From: Homalodisca vitripennis
Taxonomy: Eukaryota > Arthropoda > Insecta > Hemiptera > Cicadellidae
Reading direction: 5' to 3'
Length of the DNA stretch: 64,000 nucleotides
NCBI RefSeq assembly: GCF_021130785.1
Contig: NW_025778916.1
Location: forward strand, 1 to 64,000
Part shown: positions 1-12,699 of the stretch, one piece after another
Layout: each line of letters begins with the position of its first letter
Position numbering within the stretch: the stretch's first letter is position 1
Program-made: the position numbers and the translations under genes
The notes under the pieces: generated by a model
Seen by the model: only the letters and a program-made list of their open reading frames with translations
The model's database searches: none
Told to the model about the DNA's origin: nothing

Positions 1-1379
1 TTTAATTATCACTTTTAAGTCACTTAGCTGTTGTTATTTAGTGAAGCATGAACGTTGTTTATATTGTTCCAAAATTTAACATTCTGTATGCCCATCTTTT
101 TTATTTCTAATACTTACATATCCTGGGCAGTAAAATTAAAGTAATGTCCTGAACCTAAATATTGTACTTGATTTACTAACAACCGCTTATATCGGAGATT
201 AAAGGTTCCTCTTCAAAAAACTAACATTTATTAGTGATTACTGATATATGCGTACTGCATGAAATTTTGTATATAAAGAATTTACATAGGTGATTCTATG
301 TTGCTTTCTAATTTCTAATTTTCTATATCATTCCAAATTACAAGTAAATTACGTTACACATTTAAAAAGAATATTTAATAAATAACTAATATATAACAAG
401 TAACTATAACTTAATTCAATAAAATAATATGCCCGTATTAACAAAAAGGAACAAATTTACACAAAATATATGTCTTAAATAATATAATATAATTCCAAGT
501 TTCACTTATGTGTAATGCGTTGATTTTCTATCAGCGCTTTATTATGGTCTCTCTTGTGCATTCAGAAATGCTGTATACTTTATTTGTTGCACAAAATGGG
601 AAATGTTTGGCGTTATACAATATAAGTATAAAGGTATATAAGTAAAAACTCAGGAACTAAAAGCAACTGCATATATATCACCTCACTTTCAATGGGCTTT
701 ATTACGTAAAACAACAATAATTACTCTGCTATAATAGGTATCTTTGTCGCCTTTTCCTGATATTTCCATGGTTGGCGCTCAAATGGTGTATGACAGACAA
801 GTTTTGATAGTTTTTATTGTTTAAATTGAGTTGAGGTCGTACCAGAGTGGATGTTACAACGTATCCCTACTGAGTAGTTTCAACGAGTTTTATCCAATAT
901 TATTATGTCCTTATAGGGCTATCTTATATATAAACGCATTAATAAGGTGTCACGCTACACAACACTGAAAGAAAACTCCAGCATGATGAGCAAATGTTAT
1001 TTTATAAGAGCATTCACACATGCAATGTTCTAGTGACGTGTGAGGAAGTGTGACAATGTCACCCGCACGTGGCTGTTTCGGTGAAGACAAGTTCATTCGA
1101 GTCCTCTGTAACTCCGCTTAGTATTTTGTTACGCATGACTAAGAACTAATGCTGTGCCTTTCTCGTGCCGTTGCTGTCAGGTATGTAAGAACACCCTGCT
1201 GTACCAGTGATGTTGCCATATCAGCTTGTGTAAATATGACCATTGTGGATGTACAAACAGTTATACATGCATCAAAACTCCATGGAGAACGTTAGTTAAA
1301 ACTACAACTATTCTCCGCCTGTGAATAGTGCACCTGATGGATTCTCATTATTGCAGTTATCCTGGTATATATAAACCTT
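1..1379. other. AT-rich flank without a recognised gene
   Basis: No coding signal was recognised on either strand. A dispersed repeat (family A) occupies about 105-360. About 1020-1240 is less AT-rich than its surroundings but shows no reading frame I can name. Confidence 0.5.
105..360 (+). repeat. Dispersed repeat, family A, copy 1
   Basis: This stretch aligns by eye with 30205-30460 (same orientation) and with the reverse complement of about 50560-50720. Shared landmarks are a 'cagtaaaa(a/t)t(g/t)aagt' start, an 'aacatttattagtgatta' block and a 'gcatg(a/g)aattttgtatat' block. No coding capacity is apparent. It is an unclassified interspersed repeat, possibly the non-coding part of a transposon. 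Confidence 0.55.
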
Positions 1380-1911
1380 GATAGACAATATTGAAGTGTA
1401 ATCTATTCATAAGGAATCAAACAGGTTAAGGAACCTGTTTAATCAAAGGCCAGTCTTTATATTATTTTTTATTATTTAAACTACAAATTTTTCTGTAAAA
1501 TATTGTACATTAAAGAATAACTAGGAACTCAATACCATCAACTACACTGCAATATGTTTGTAATCTTTTAATTGTTCCAGTTCATATTAATTTAAACAGA
1601 ATGTTTATTGAAATAAAAACACAAGAATTGTTTTACGTAATAATTAAGAAAAATATAAATATTTCAATGTTTTTATAACTTACAGCTGGATAATTAATTC
1701 TGTATTGTTTTATATCCATTTTTAAGCCATGTTTAATTTTAACACAGCATAGAAAAAATAATTTTAGTGTATTTTTCTGTTACTTACAGGTCAAACTGAA
1801 AATGACATAGGAGGTTCAATGGTATCTACCAACTCTTATTAGAAATGTTCCTTTGTCATGCATTTCACGACGTCATAACTATAGAAAAAAGGTAATCAGA
1901 TTGCTTTATAC

Positions 1912-1972
<61 letters not shown>

Positions 1973-2850
1973 TGTGCAATAAAAACATTTAAAACAGATT
2001 TGAAAAATGTAAACGCCAAACGTAAAAAAAAGAATTTTTTTATGTACAAACTTTTACTCATAGTAAAGAATAAGAATATAAGAAAAATAATATTTATTCC
2101 TCTTCCAGAACAAAAAAAATTAAACAAACGTAAGGAAACATTATATACAAATCTTATTAATACTAACACAATCTTTACTTTAAAAAATTAAAATAAAATA
2201 ATACTCATTACTATAAGCGAGTTTCACTGAAAGAATTGAAAAATGTGCATAATAAAAAATGTGAACTCACTTTTGTACTCCTTTTGTTTTAATGCCTTAG
2301 TTCTCTTGCCATTGTAAACGAACTATGCGATACCTATTTGAAATAATAAAACTAAAATCAAACAAGAGTAATCCGCCAACAAGAGTATAAACTTAAACTG
2401 TTAAAGACTTTGGGTAAGCACAGTTTGGAAATCTTAGTACGGATAGAGAGAAGGCTGTAAGTGTCTTCTAAGTAAGCTAATGTTTTCTAAGTTGAAAGTA
2501 GAAAAGTAGCATGCTTCCAAGGTTAATTCTTTTAATTTTCTTAAAATTGTGTTAATCTCTAATATAAAATGTGTTTGCAAGTTTTTCTTATAAGGTACAA
2601 AACTAGTAAAAAAGACATAAAATGATCAGTAGAGGTAATACCAAACGACTTAAATTACATTTTTCTCAGAATACAGGAATTGTAATTAAATATCCTGGAA
2701 ACATTCTTATTCAATAATACTTGAATTTCTTTTCAAAAATAATAATTTTGTGTCATCAGTGGTACCTTTGAACAGAAAACAAGTAGCTATGGCAGTTATG
2801 TTAGATTGAACAACACTATATTGTCTATAAACTCAGATGTCATTCTAAGT
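1380..2850 (-). repeat. Duplicated 3' flank of chemoreceptor Gr-1
   Basis: On the minus strand this follows the Gr-1 gene. It aligns in patches with 9320-10663 behind Gr-2 and, nearest the gene, with 29370-29860 behind Gr-4. Shared blocks include the 'aacctgtttaat' segment, the 'ctaggaactca' segment and the 'aagaactaaggcatt' segment. The flank was evidently copied together with the receptor. No gene is seen in it. Confidence 0.6.
1912..1972. repeat. Compound (TA)n(CA)n(TA)n microsatellite
   Basis: About 30 bp of CA repeat is flanked by TA repeats. The matching position behind Gr-2 (about 9828) has only 'aaatatattatgcaat', so the array expanded after the two copies separated. Confidence 0.9.
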
Positions 2851-4065
2851 TTAATTCTTCTCGTTCTGATTCTGGAACTGAATCAAAATTACTAAATAGG
2901 TGGTCACTGCTTCTGCCATCATGGTTAGGATACTGTTTTTAATTTTAAAGAGATTCAGTGCAGAAAATATCGGTCTATATTTAGTTACTTATAGAAGGAA
3001 CCTCTTCAACAGTGTCCTCATAGCAGGATCAATATCCTTATGGATAGTCTTGCATATCGTCATCATAGTGCAGTCAGCTGACTTAGTGACGTCAGAGGCA
3101 GATCGAACCATCACCACCATGTAACTAACACTAAGTAAAGCCCAGGTGAATGAATATATATACTCTATGTCTCCTGACTCATAAGTCAAGAGAGCATAGA
3201 ATAGATCGAATACGATACTGAAGAACAAAAATGAGATAGTGGCCATCAGCTGGTCGCAATAGAAGGCATTCGCCTGGTGTACAGCATCAACCAGTAACCA
3301 GTAGATGTCCATCACAGATTCCACCTCACACTTTTGTGAGTTAGAACTTTGTTGTGATATTTCAATATATGGCATATACTGATTTTCCATTAGTCGTCCG
3401 AAAAACTGTGGGGCTAGTTCCTGCTCGATCCTGATGCTGATGTATTTAAAACTTTTAGACAGATATTGAGTGACATCGGTGAAATTAACAAATAAAGAAG
3501 TTAGCCGAAATATAGTAGCTAAGTAATACACATAACATATTGAAATCATTACTTGATTTTCCACCTCAGTTATTGTAGTTATTCCCCATTTAGCTACATC
3601 GTACGTAACAAGGGCTGTAGGGACAAAGTAGGCTACTGAGAATCTGATGTTTATTCTGGATTCCGAAGGCCGATTCCTAATATCACTCCAAGTGTTCTCA
3701 ACACTCTCCACTATTTTGTGGAAGGTAATAAAACAGTGGTATTTTCTGATATTGCTGACAAAGACAACGACTGATGTCAATGATAAACAGGAAAATTCCA
3801 GAATCATTACGGCTGTGCTAGTATTAGTGGTCCAATAAGAGGGCAAGGTGGCCAGAGCATTTAGGTGTTGTAGATACATCCAATAATACGGTAGTGTCGA
3901 TTGAGCTGCTGTAGATATCAAACCCCATGTGAACCAAGATAGGGAAAATCTTAGTCCTTGCCATTCATTTGGCTCAGAACAGTTGCTCAGAAAAAATCCC
4001 CCAAAAACTTGGCTGGTTAAAAGTACTTCTTTGGAAGGATTGTATATTTTAAAATTAGCAACCAA
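2851..4065 (-). pseudogene. Gr-1: gustatory-receptor-like gene with a late premature stop
   Basis: Seven-transmembrane chemoreceptor of the insect gustatory receptor family (7tm_7 type), expected to act as a ligand-gated channel in sensory neuron membranes. The minus-strand frame is open over about 358 codons with hydrophobic segments at the family positions, then meets TAA at 2989-2991. The paralogues have CAA (Gln) there. Beyond the stop the same frame continues through the seventh membrane segment and the TYLVILIQF form of the TYhhhhhQF signature to a stop at 2851-2853. One C-to-T change therefore removes the signature helix. No ATG precedes the conserved LTSQVFGG segment: the first codon of the open frame is TTG, with TGA shortly upstream. 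The 5' end is thus also lost or lies in another exon. It is unspliced like its paralogues. The family assignment is firm; ligand and expression are unknown. Confidence 0.8.
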
Positions 4066-4289
4066 ACAAATTCAAATATATCTAGCTTTGGAGTACCTTA
4101 AAAACCCTTGGACTTACGTTTATTATAATGTACCACAGTCAAAAATGATCTCACTACATACGATATTATTAACATGGTTTAAATCATGCATGACTTTCGG
4201 TGTTGCACCGCAAATCCCACACGTTTCTATTATCTTAAAAATAATGTGCTCGCTTTCTTGTTATTTTATTATGTACTTACAGTAATGGC

Positions 4290-4930
4290 TTTAAAAGTTA
4301 TAAGTTAGATACAAGATCTCACATTCTAAAATAAAATGTGGAAAATTTTGCAGGAGCCTAAGAACCGGCTTTAACTCGATCATATTTCAATTATAAGTTT
4401 GACAAAAGAGGACTTAAGTGAAACAACTAAAGAAGCCAGTGGCTTTGTTTGCATTAATTCAACGCTGATGGAACTTGGCGTTTTGCATTTTCACGCTTAA
4501 ATACTATAATATTGAACATGACCTTGCAAAGGGTCGTTAAAATTCTGAATCGTAGTTTTTTCAAAGGTGAGTTGCTTTTATAAGTGTACATAATGGGCAT
4601 TTTACCACCAATACTTAGTAATGCATATCGATATATTTTGGAATATAAAATTATTAACCATCTACGTAGAAAGAAAATTAGGGCTAAATGCATTTTAGGT
4701 AGAACAATGTACGTGTACATGTTACAATAGATGTTTTCCGATTTTTTAAGAATTCATAGGGCTTGAGGATGGAGCTCGTCCCCAATGGAACAGTGACTAG
4801 TCTCTTCGTCAGTGATGGAAAGCTTCTAAAAAAAATTAGGAATTGGGTCTTAACTTCCGGTCATAAATAGATATAGGGGGAAAGACTTTTTATAGTCGGC
4901 CTTTGTTAAGGAGTTGTTGTATGTCCCACC
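4290..4930 (+). repeat. Dispersed repeat, family B, copy 1
   Basis: Contains the block 'cttaagtgaaacaactaa' followed by 'agaagccagtgg', and further on 'tggagctc...aatgg...ctcttcgtca'. The same order of blocks occurs at 26104-26749 (same strand) and, reversed, at about 49370-50070. A short match to the central block is also visible near 6310-6345. No coding capacity is seen; the class is unknown. Confidence 0.55.
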
Positions 4931-7900
4931 TTTACCGGGGAATAAATACCAAATATTATTTATTATAAGTCAACTAAATATACTTTATTTACAAGGTACT
5001 ATTAATGAAAACACAAAAAGATTTTCAATTATTCACGAAGATTAAAAAGAATAGCAAATACATTTTGCAAAAACAAATTGTGTATACGATTTTATAAAAC
5101 AAAGATTGCATCTTATTTAGATTATAAATCGTATTACGCAGAAAACAAAAGGTAATGACATCTCATGGAAATTAGATTTCTTATCAGCAGGTAAATATAA
5201 TTTTGGTGTAGACAGTGGTCGAAGGTTTTCTTTGTTCTCTACACTTTATCTAGAAATTTTATATGTATATTGCGTCATTATTAGAATTCCATCATGAATT
5301 GACCAACATTTAATGGACCCGTATCAATAATTATTTTTAAATAAATACAGAGCGATTGTTTTAATATAGTTTTCTTTCTACTGTTCGACTACTAGTTTAA
5401 GTTATGGTTGAATAAAACGTAGCATAATACAAGCCAATCAATAATTTAAAAAATAGTTCTTACCATTTTAAGGTTTATACGTGATCAAACAGAAGTTAAA
5501 AATAAGTATTTACGATTACAAACATATTAGTAACAATAATATGTATCATAGATCATAATACAGACAGATCATATTGTACCAGAAAACGTTAAATCGGGCA
5601 AGGACAATAATTAGAAAAAAGTACAATTTAGATCAATCAGATTGAATTAGCAGTGTATTATTTAATTAATACATAAGATGGAAAGCTGTTTTTTAATAAC
5701 ATTGTTCGATCCATTTCCACTGGAATTAAATAATTTCGATTAGTTCAAAGAATTTACTTTTTTAATTCACACAATTATTTTATAGCATTGAATAAACGGT
5801 GAGTGTAAATAAAATAAAACAATGAAATATTTATCTGAATAAATGAAAGTAAATTAAACAAAGCCCACACTGTAGTATTAAAAGATTTCAAAGATTATCT
5901 AATACATTAATTGAATAATACAAAAGGGAAGCTAACAAATGACTTACGTCTATATATAGGATTTAGTTTTTAAGCCATCATTTAGGTATAATTAGGTATT
6001 CAAATTGTTCAAATAAGTAATTGTTGTCACACTCATTTTCACTAAAACTACTGAAATCGAATAGCATGTTTCTTTAGTAAATTAAATTATTGAAAAAGAA
6101 TTTCAAACCTTTATCACTTATCGTTGTTCTGACAAACGCAGACAAAGGTATTTTTACACTCATTAAAAACATTATTTTACAATTTAAGCGTAACCTTTTA
6201 TACCTAGTGTTTATTTTAAATAAATAAGGCGATATACAAAGACTGCAGAATAACCGTAGGAGGTAACCTTTGCTGGTTGACAATACAATTTTACGTTTTG
6301 TAAATGAGGACAACTGAAACCACTGAAGAAGCCGGTGGCTTTGTGCGTATTAGTTATATGCTAACTGAAACTCTACTACGGAACACAAATACAACACTTG
6401 TTGTAACATAATAACTGATTATTTAGATGAGATCCTAGCACAAGCATAGATAAAGAAATATTTTTTTAATGCAACATGTAATTTATAATCCTAGACTAAT
6501 AGTATATTGAGCCATCTTGCCGATACAGTTGTAATTTAAATGTTGCTTTCCTTGCACCTGATGCATCTAATGTAAGGTACTTAACAATTGGATTATTATG
6601 ACTTTCCAATAACTTTTAAAACTATACCATTGTTTTTTATTTGTTCCAATCCAGGAAAAAAAGATTTCCTGATTATATCCCAATTTAAGAGCCTTCAAAA
6701 CTACGACAAGCTAATATACAAGGACTCGGAGTGTGTGCAGTTTAACTGCCATACAATATCAAATTGAACGGAAAATATTGAACGTTCATTCATTTATAGA
6801 GTCAAAGTCAAGTTAGTATTTATTTTAAGGATCATGCATAATACAAAAGAAAGCTAAAGAACAATAATTTCATATATTTAAAGTAAAATTAATTTTCTAA
6901 TATGTTATAAACACATAAAACTTATATACATAAAAAATAAAACTGTCCAACTATGTATCTTTTATTATTGCAATTATTTATGCTAAATTACAAAGTTTGA
7001 ATTGATACACTAAAATGAGCTATACAGGTAAACAATTTCAATTAGATGGTTTTTTTGAATATGTTCAGGAAACAATAGGAATATTTTGTTGAATTTAATA
7101 ATAAATAGAAGAACTTTCATGCACGTTATACGGAACTACATATTTCCCTCAAGTGAGCTCCGTTTATGTATCCGAGAGAACGTTTTTATGCAGTAACGTA
7201 GACTTAAGTGACCTCTGATGTACACAAAACTTAACGCTACCTCCCCAATAGGAAACAGCCACGTATTGTGTGATATCTGACTTCATATTTGTCTTTCTTG
7301 TTGTCTCCTGAACGAAAAATATCAATACTCTTGTATCCTCTTGTGTTGTGTCATATACGGACAGTAATCTTTCTTTTACTTAAGGAAAGCAAAAGACAGG
7401 ATGTCAATACATACAATAACGGTTTATCTTGCATTCCTTAGTTTAACATTCAGTAAGAGCAATGTAAATTTCGAAGAGATGATGGGGATGTTCTTGACAT
7501 TGTTAATGTTACAAAACTTATTATACTTGAAAGCTAACATAATTACAAAAATATTTTTTTAAATAATTCTTTATTTTATGAAACAGTGCTTAAAATATTA
7601 ATTCTAAATTGAAAACAAAACATTTTTGATAAAAATAATAGCAACATATCTACCAAATGTATGAAAGCTATTACTGAAAAGATCAAACATACAGTACTAT
7701 AAGTTTTAAAATACATTTAAAATGTGTGAATAGTTATTTAGTCGTTTCTTATGCCTTCTTTTTAACAAAAATTTTAAGATAACATAATTCCGAAATACAT
7801 GTCATGTTTCATTTAATAACATAATAAAACTCAGATGTATATTGTTACATATATTTTTATTCAAATCTTTAACCATACACGCTAGTGAACTTAATAATTT

Positions 7901-9183
7901 TCAGAGGTTTCCATAACGATAATTAGTAATAACTGAAAAATGCATAAAGTCATACTAAAAGTATCATCTATATTTCAAAGACATAACTAGATGAATTGGG
8001 TGTAAAAACTAGAATACTAGTAATAAGTAAAAGTATAGGGCCTAAATGAGCTGTGCAGAGTCAATTTACAAACAGCAGAGTGTATTGTATAGAGTGTTCT
8101 TGCTATAAATTAACAGCTCTTTCAAACAAACTTTTCTTGGCAAACCTTCTTTCTAATTTTTATTAGGTATATACGTATTTTGAGTTATTACTCGTTTTAG
8201 TGGAGGAAAATCAATAATTTATTTTACAAGAAGTACACACATTTATTACCGTGTATTAAAACCATATTAATACCCCTTTCATCGTCATGTATACTATGCT
8301 GTATATCATTACACCCTTGGTGGTAAAACATGAAGTGTTACCACTGTTTATAGTATAAATTTTTCTACATAATATAAGTGGTTCTTTATTCTATTTCATA
8401 CTGATTTTAAATTGAAAATAATTTGAAAGGCGCAGCCATAATGTTACAGTTGGTTAAAATAAAACAATAACCAGACACTAACATGTAACATTAAAATATT
8501 ACGAGGCTTCCATGTTGAATTATTTTATTTCCCTTTACTTCTGAAAAGAGGTAGCGATTGCTTATTGTAGCTGGAACAACTGTTATCGCAAGATAACCGA
8601 ATCAAGCAATTTTAATTTCTTAATTTAATTGTTAATTATAATGAAGTTAGTTTTAATAACACCTAAAGGGTGTAAAAAACTACTATTTAGTATACTACTG
8701 TAATGTAACCTGAGCCACTTTGATCAAAAGCAAGCAAACGACTCAGGTATTTTATACCATAACCTTTAGTTTAAACAAACCGCTTTGTCTCAGGCAGACT
8801 GGTGCGCTGTAAAATATGAGCTTTTGACACAGCTGATTTATTGTCTTAAGCTTTCATGACACGATGTATTTCATACATTCCAGCAAATTTCATTACCGAT
8901 ATTGTTTTATTAAAATTAATGTCTAGGTTATTTATCTAGGATCGAATCCATCTAATCTTATTAAACAGTCTAACATCTAATTTATAGGTAATTGGGAGAG
9001 CAGTAACAAGATCTATCAAATAAGGGTCGGAACAAATTTCATGTATGTCTCTCAGTCCACACGATATATCGAGAATTAACAACACCGATAGAATCATGAG
9101 TTTTTATTTCAATATAGGTAGTTTTGACTTCGATTAAGGTGCGGGTCTCTCTAAGGGATATTGCTAAACGTGGGCTAATATTG

Positions 9184-9186
<3 letters not shown>
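4931..9186. other. AT-rich intergenic DNA, nothing recognised
   Basis: Both strands are full of stops and poly-A/T runs. The only landmarks are the short family B match near 6310-6345 and an 18 bp hairpin sequence at 8582-8599 that recurs at 46238-46255. Confidence 0.5.

Positions 9187-9239
<53 letters not shown>
9187..9239. repeat. (TA)n microsatellite
   Basis: Uninterrupted TA dinucleotides, about 26 units. Confidence 0.95.
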
Positions 9240-9242
<3 letters not shown>

Positions 9243-9319
9243 TTAAATTGATATAAGATTCAATAGCATAATATAATTTTTACAAACATTGAATAGCAAA
9301 AAGTACTTGCTCCGCCGAG

Positions 9320-10663
9320 AGTATATATATTCATAGTTGAGTAACCTGTTTAATTAGAAGCAAACTTTTTATTTTTTTGTATTATCTAAACAAGAACGTG
9401 CTCTTAAAATTCTTATACACTAAAGATTATCTAGGAACTCATTAAGCATCAACTAACCTGCAATCTTAATTCTTATGTAAACCTTTCATATCTTCGAGTT
9501 TATACTTAATTCAAAAATTATTTCCATATAAATACAAACAGAAGAACTATTGTATTTAATAGTTAAGTAAAATATACATGTATTCTATACTATCTTAACG
9601 TAGATCTGCTTTAAATTGTGTTTTACAGTTTTACATCCATTTCATGTTTACTTCTCATAAAACACAAAAAATTAAGTTTAGTGTATGTTTATCGCTTTTA
9701 CTGCTCAAACTGAAAAGGTTATAGAAGTTTCAATGGTATTTACCATTTTTTTTAAGAAGCTTTGTTTTGTTATGTATTTCTTGATGTCGTAACTGCAGAA
9801 AGAAGCCAATCAGAGGATCCTCTATACCAAATATATTATGCAATATAATTTTTAAAAATTTATATTTGAAGAAGTTAAATAAAGAAAACATATCATGAAT
9901 ATACAATAATCATACAAGTATCACGAAATTCAAAACAAAACGTCTTATAGAAAGAAAAGTTGAATTTTATACATAGAAACTTTTACTAATAGTAAATGAA
10001 AAACTGAGGCATAATAGATAACGGGAATTATTTTCTTACATTCTTTGTTTTAATGCCTTAGATCTGTTTTGACAATGAACTACGTAATAATTATAAAATA
10101 GAAAACACTAATGCAAACCGAGATTATTCCACCGATTGTAAACTTAACTTGACTTACTGTTTTGAAACAAATAGACAGAAGGTTGTAAGTGTCTCCTGAG
10201 TTAGCTAATGTGTAAAGACTTTAAGTTAGCACTTATTTCTAATCTTAGAACGGATAGATAGCGGGATCTAAGTGACTTCTAAGTTAGCTAATGTGTTCTA
10301 AGTTCAAAATAAAAACGTAGCATGCATTCAAGCTTACTTATTTTCATTTTCGTAAAATTGATATTAATTTATAAAAGGATAGGTTTTCCACAGTTTTTAT
10401 AAAGAGCCAAACTAGTAAAAAAAACATAAATTGATCAGTAGAGGTCATACTAAAGCGAGTTAAAGTTACATTTTTCTCAGAATACACGAAATTAAATTGG
10501 ATGCCCTTTAAACATTCTTATTCTAGAATACTTTTAATTTATTTTCAAATATCATAATTTTATGTCAACAGTGATTCGTGTAGACTCAAAACAAGTAGTT
10601 TTAACAGTCATTTTGAAATGAACACAGCAATATATTGTCTATAAACACAGATGACATTCGAGT
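9320..10663 (-). repeat. Duplicated 3' flank of chemoreceptor Gr-2
   Basis: Patchy alignment with 1380-2850 behind Gr-1 in the same order and orientation. Gr-1 and Gr-2 are therefore products of a tandem duplication with a spacing near 7.8 kb. No gene is recognised. Confidence 0.6.
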
Positions 10664-11911
10664 TTAAATTTCCTCGTTCTGATTCTGGAACTGAAGCAGA
10701 ATTACTAAATAGGTGGTCACTGCTCCAGCCATCTTCGTTAGAATATCGTTTTAAATTTTGAAGAGATGCAGTGCACAAAATGTCGGTCTATCGTTAGTTA
10801 CTTGTAGAAGGAACCTCTCCAACTGTGCCCTCACAGCAGGATCATTATCCTTATGGATCGTCTTGCTGATAGTTATCATAGTCCTGTCAGCTGACTTAGT
10901 GACGGCAGCGGCAGATCGAACCATCACCACCAAGTAACTAATGTTAGCCAAAGCCCAGATGAATGGTAATATAAAGTCAATGTAGTCACCTGACTTAAAG
11001 TTCAAGACGGCATAATATAGGTTAAACACGATACTGAAGAACAAATATGAGGTAGTGGCCATCAGCTGATCGCAATAGAAGGCATTCGCCTGGTGTACAG
11101 CATCAACCAGCAACCAGTAGATGTTCGACATAGATCTCACCTCACACTTTTGTGAGTTAGAACTTTCTTGTGATATTTCAATATGTGGCATATACTGACT
11201 TTCCATTAGTCGTCCGAAACACTGTCGGGCTAGTTCCCGCTCGATCCTGATGCTGATGTATTTAAAACTTTTAGACAAATATTGAGTGACTTCGGTGAAA
11301 TTAACGAATGTAGAAGTCAATCGAAATATAGTATTTCAGTAGGACACATAAACTATGCAAATCATTACTCGATTTTCCACCTTGTTTACTGCCCTTAATC
11401 CAAAAGTAGCTACATTGTACGTAACAAGCACTGGAGTGACAACGTAGGCTACTAAGAACATGATGTTCGTTTTGTATTCCGGTGGTAGACACCTACTATT
11501 ACTCCAAGTGTCCTCGATACTCTCCACAGTTTTGTGGAAGTTGAGAAAGCACTGGTATTTTCTGATATTGCTGACAAAGACAACGACTGATGCCATTGAC
11601 AAACAGGAAAACTCCAGAATCATTACAGCTGTGGTAGTATTGGTGGTCCAATAAGAGGGCCAGATGGCTAGTTTATTTAAATAAAAAAGATACACCCAAT
11701 AATACGGTAGTGTCGCTTGAGCTGCTGTAGAGATCAAACTCCAAGTGAACCATGATGGGGAAAATCTCAATTCTTGCCCTCCGTTTGGCACAGAAGTGTA
11801 GGTCAGAAAAAATCCCCCAAATACTTGGCTGGTTAAAATGGCTTTTTTGAAAGAACCTGCATTATGTAGAATTGTGCAAATGATGTTTAGCTCTGTTACT
11901 TCACTACTCAC
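10664..11911 (-). pseudogene. Gr-2: gustatory-receptor-like gene with two premature stops
   Basis: Same family as Gr-1, one continuous minus-strand frame. Residues 1-191 are open, then TGA (11336-11338) replaces a leucine codon (TTA in the Gr-4 copy) within a membrane segment. The frame reopens for about 189 codons and meets TAA at 10751-10753 where Gr-4 and Gr-6 have a lysine codon. It then runs on through TYLVILLQF to a final stop at 10664-10666. The first codon of the frame is GTG where Gr-6 has ATG at the equivalent place, so the start also looks lost. Each lesion is a single base change; no indel was seen. The spacing and shared 3' flank mark it as a tandem duplicate of Gr-1. Confidence 0.8.
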
Positions 11912-12374
11912 CAGTCAAAGTTGCTAACAACTATAGAGTTCTCTATAACTTATTAAGAAACGCTCGATATTTTCTTTTTATAAAAATTTTTCGTAATTGA
12001 CCTGTCACTTGTTGTCATATTTTAAATATGGGTACAATAATTCAATCGATGTAAGTGATTTATATTTTGTGTAAAGATGTGTCACAGTGGGCTCTAGTAC
12101 TAGTGCACTTTTACTATAAATATTGATTTATTACTAACATATAGTCTATTACATTTTAGTGTGGATTTTCTTGATTACCTGTCAATGTAGGCAAATACTT
12201 GTAGATGGATAGTAGAAAGATGTAGATAGATACAGCATAAAATAGTTCTTAAAAACCTACTTAATTACGAAAACAGGATTTCAAAATCTGTATGGGTTTT
12301 AGGTGAGAACAAAGTGTTATCTTTGAGACTTTCGTCACTCTAATATAGGTAGTTGTGTCTGTTGACAGTTCCAT

Positions 12375-12655
12375 TTAACATACTATGTTTGTTGGAAGTT
12401 TTGGATATCTATTTATGACATCCATCATAACTTCTTTTAACTCAAAGCGACGATCAAAGTCGTCTTCACATTGTTCGCGAAGAAACTAAGTCTACTGGAG
12501 GAAAAGCGGCTAATTTTGTGTTCTTATGCGGCAGACGTAATAGAGCCATTGTCTTCTACAAATGTCGGTAAGACAAACGTCTTGTCCTCATTTTTAGGTA
12601 TCTGTGGTCTTCCAGATTTTGGCCAAACTCTACCTGTTTCTTCAATACTGTTTAT
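12375..12655 (-). pseudogene. Relic of a helix-turn-helix transposase (IS630/Tc1-mariner type)
   Basis: On the minus strand, broken frames together spell the order expected of an insect transposase N-terminal half. First is a 'V(W)PKSGRPQ' linker, then 'NEDKT..VL.TFVED', then after a stop and a frame change 'EDDFDRRFELKEVMMDVINR'. From memory these match HTH domains of the DUF4817 kind in mariner-like insect elements. No DDE catalytic part follows. No terminal repeats were identified. It is a dead fragment; the exact family is unsure. Confidence 0.5.
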
Positions 12656-12699
12656 TGTGTATAAGGCAGTTGATTAAAAAAATATTTCTATCTGGGAAA

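Noticed and set aside
2989..4065. Gr-1 as an intact 358-residue receptor
   Set aside because: The frame lacks the signature helix, which lies in frame just behind TAA at 2989-2991, and it has no ATG start.
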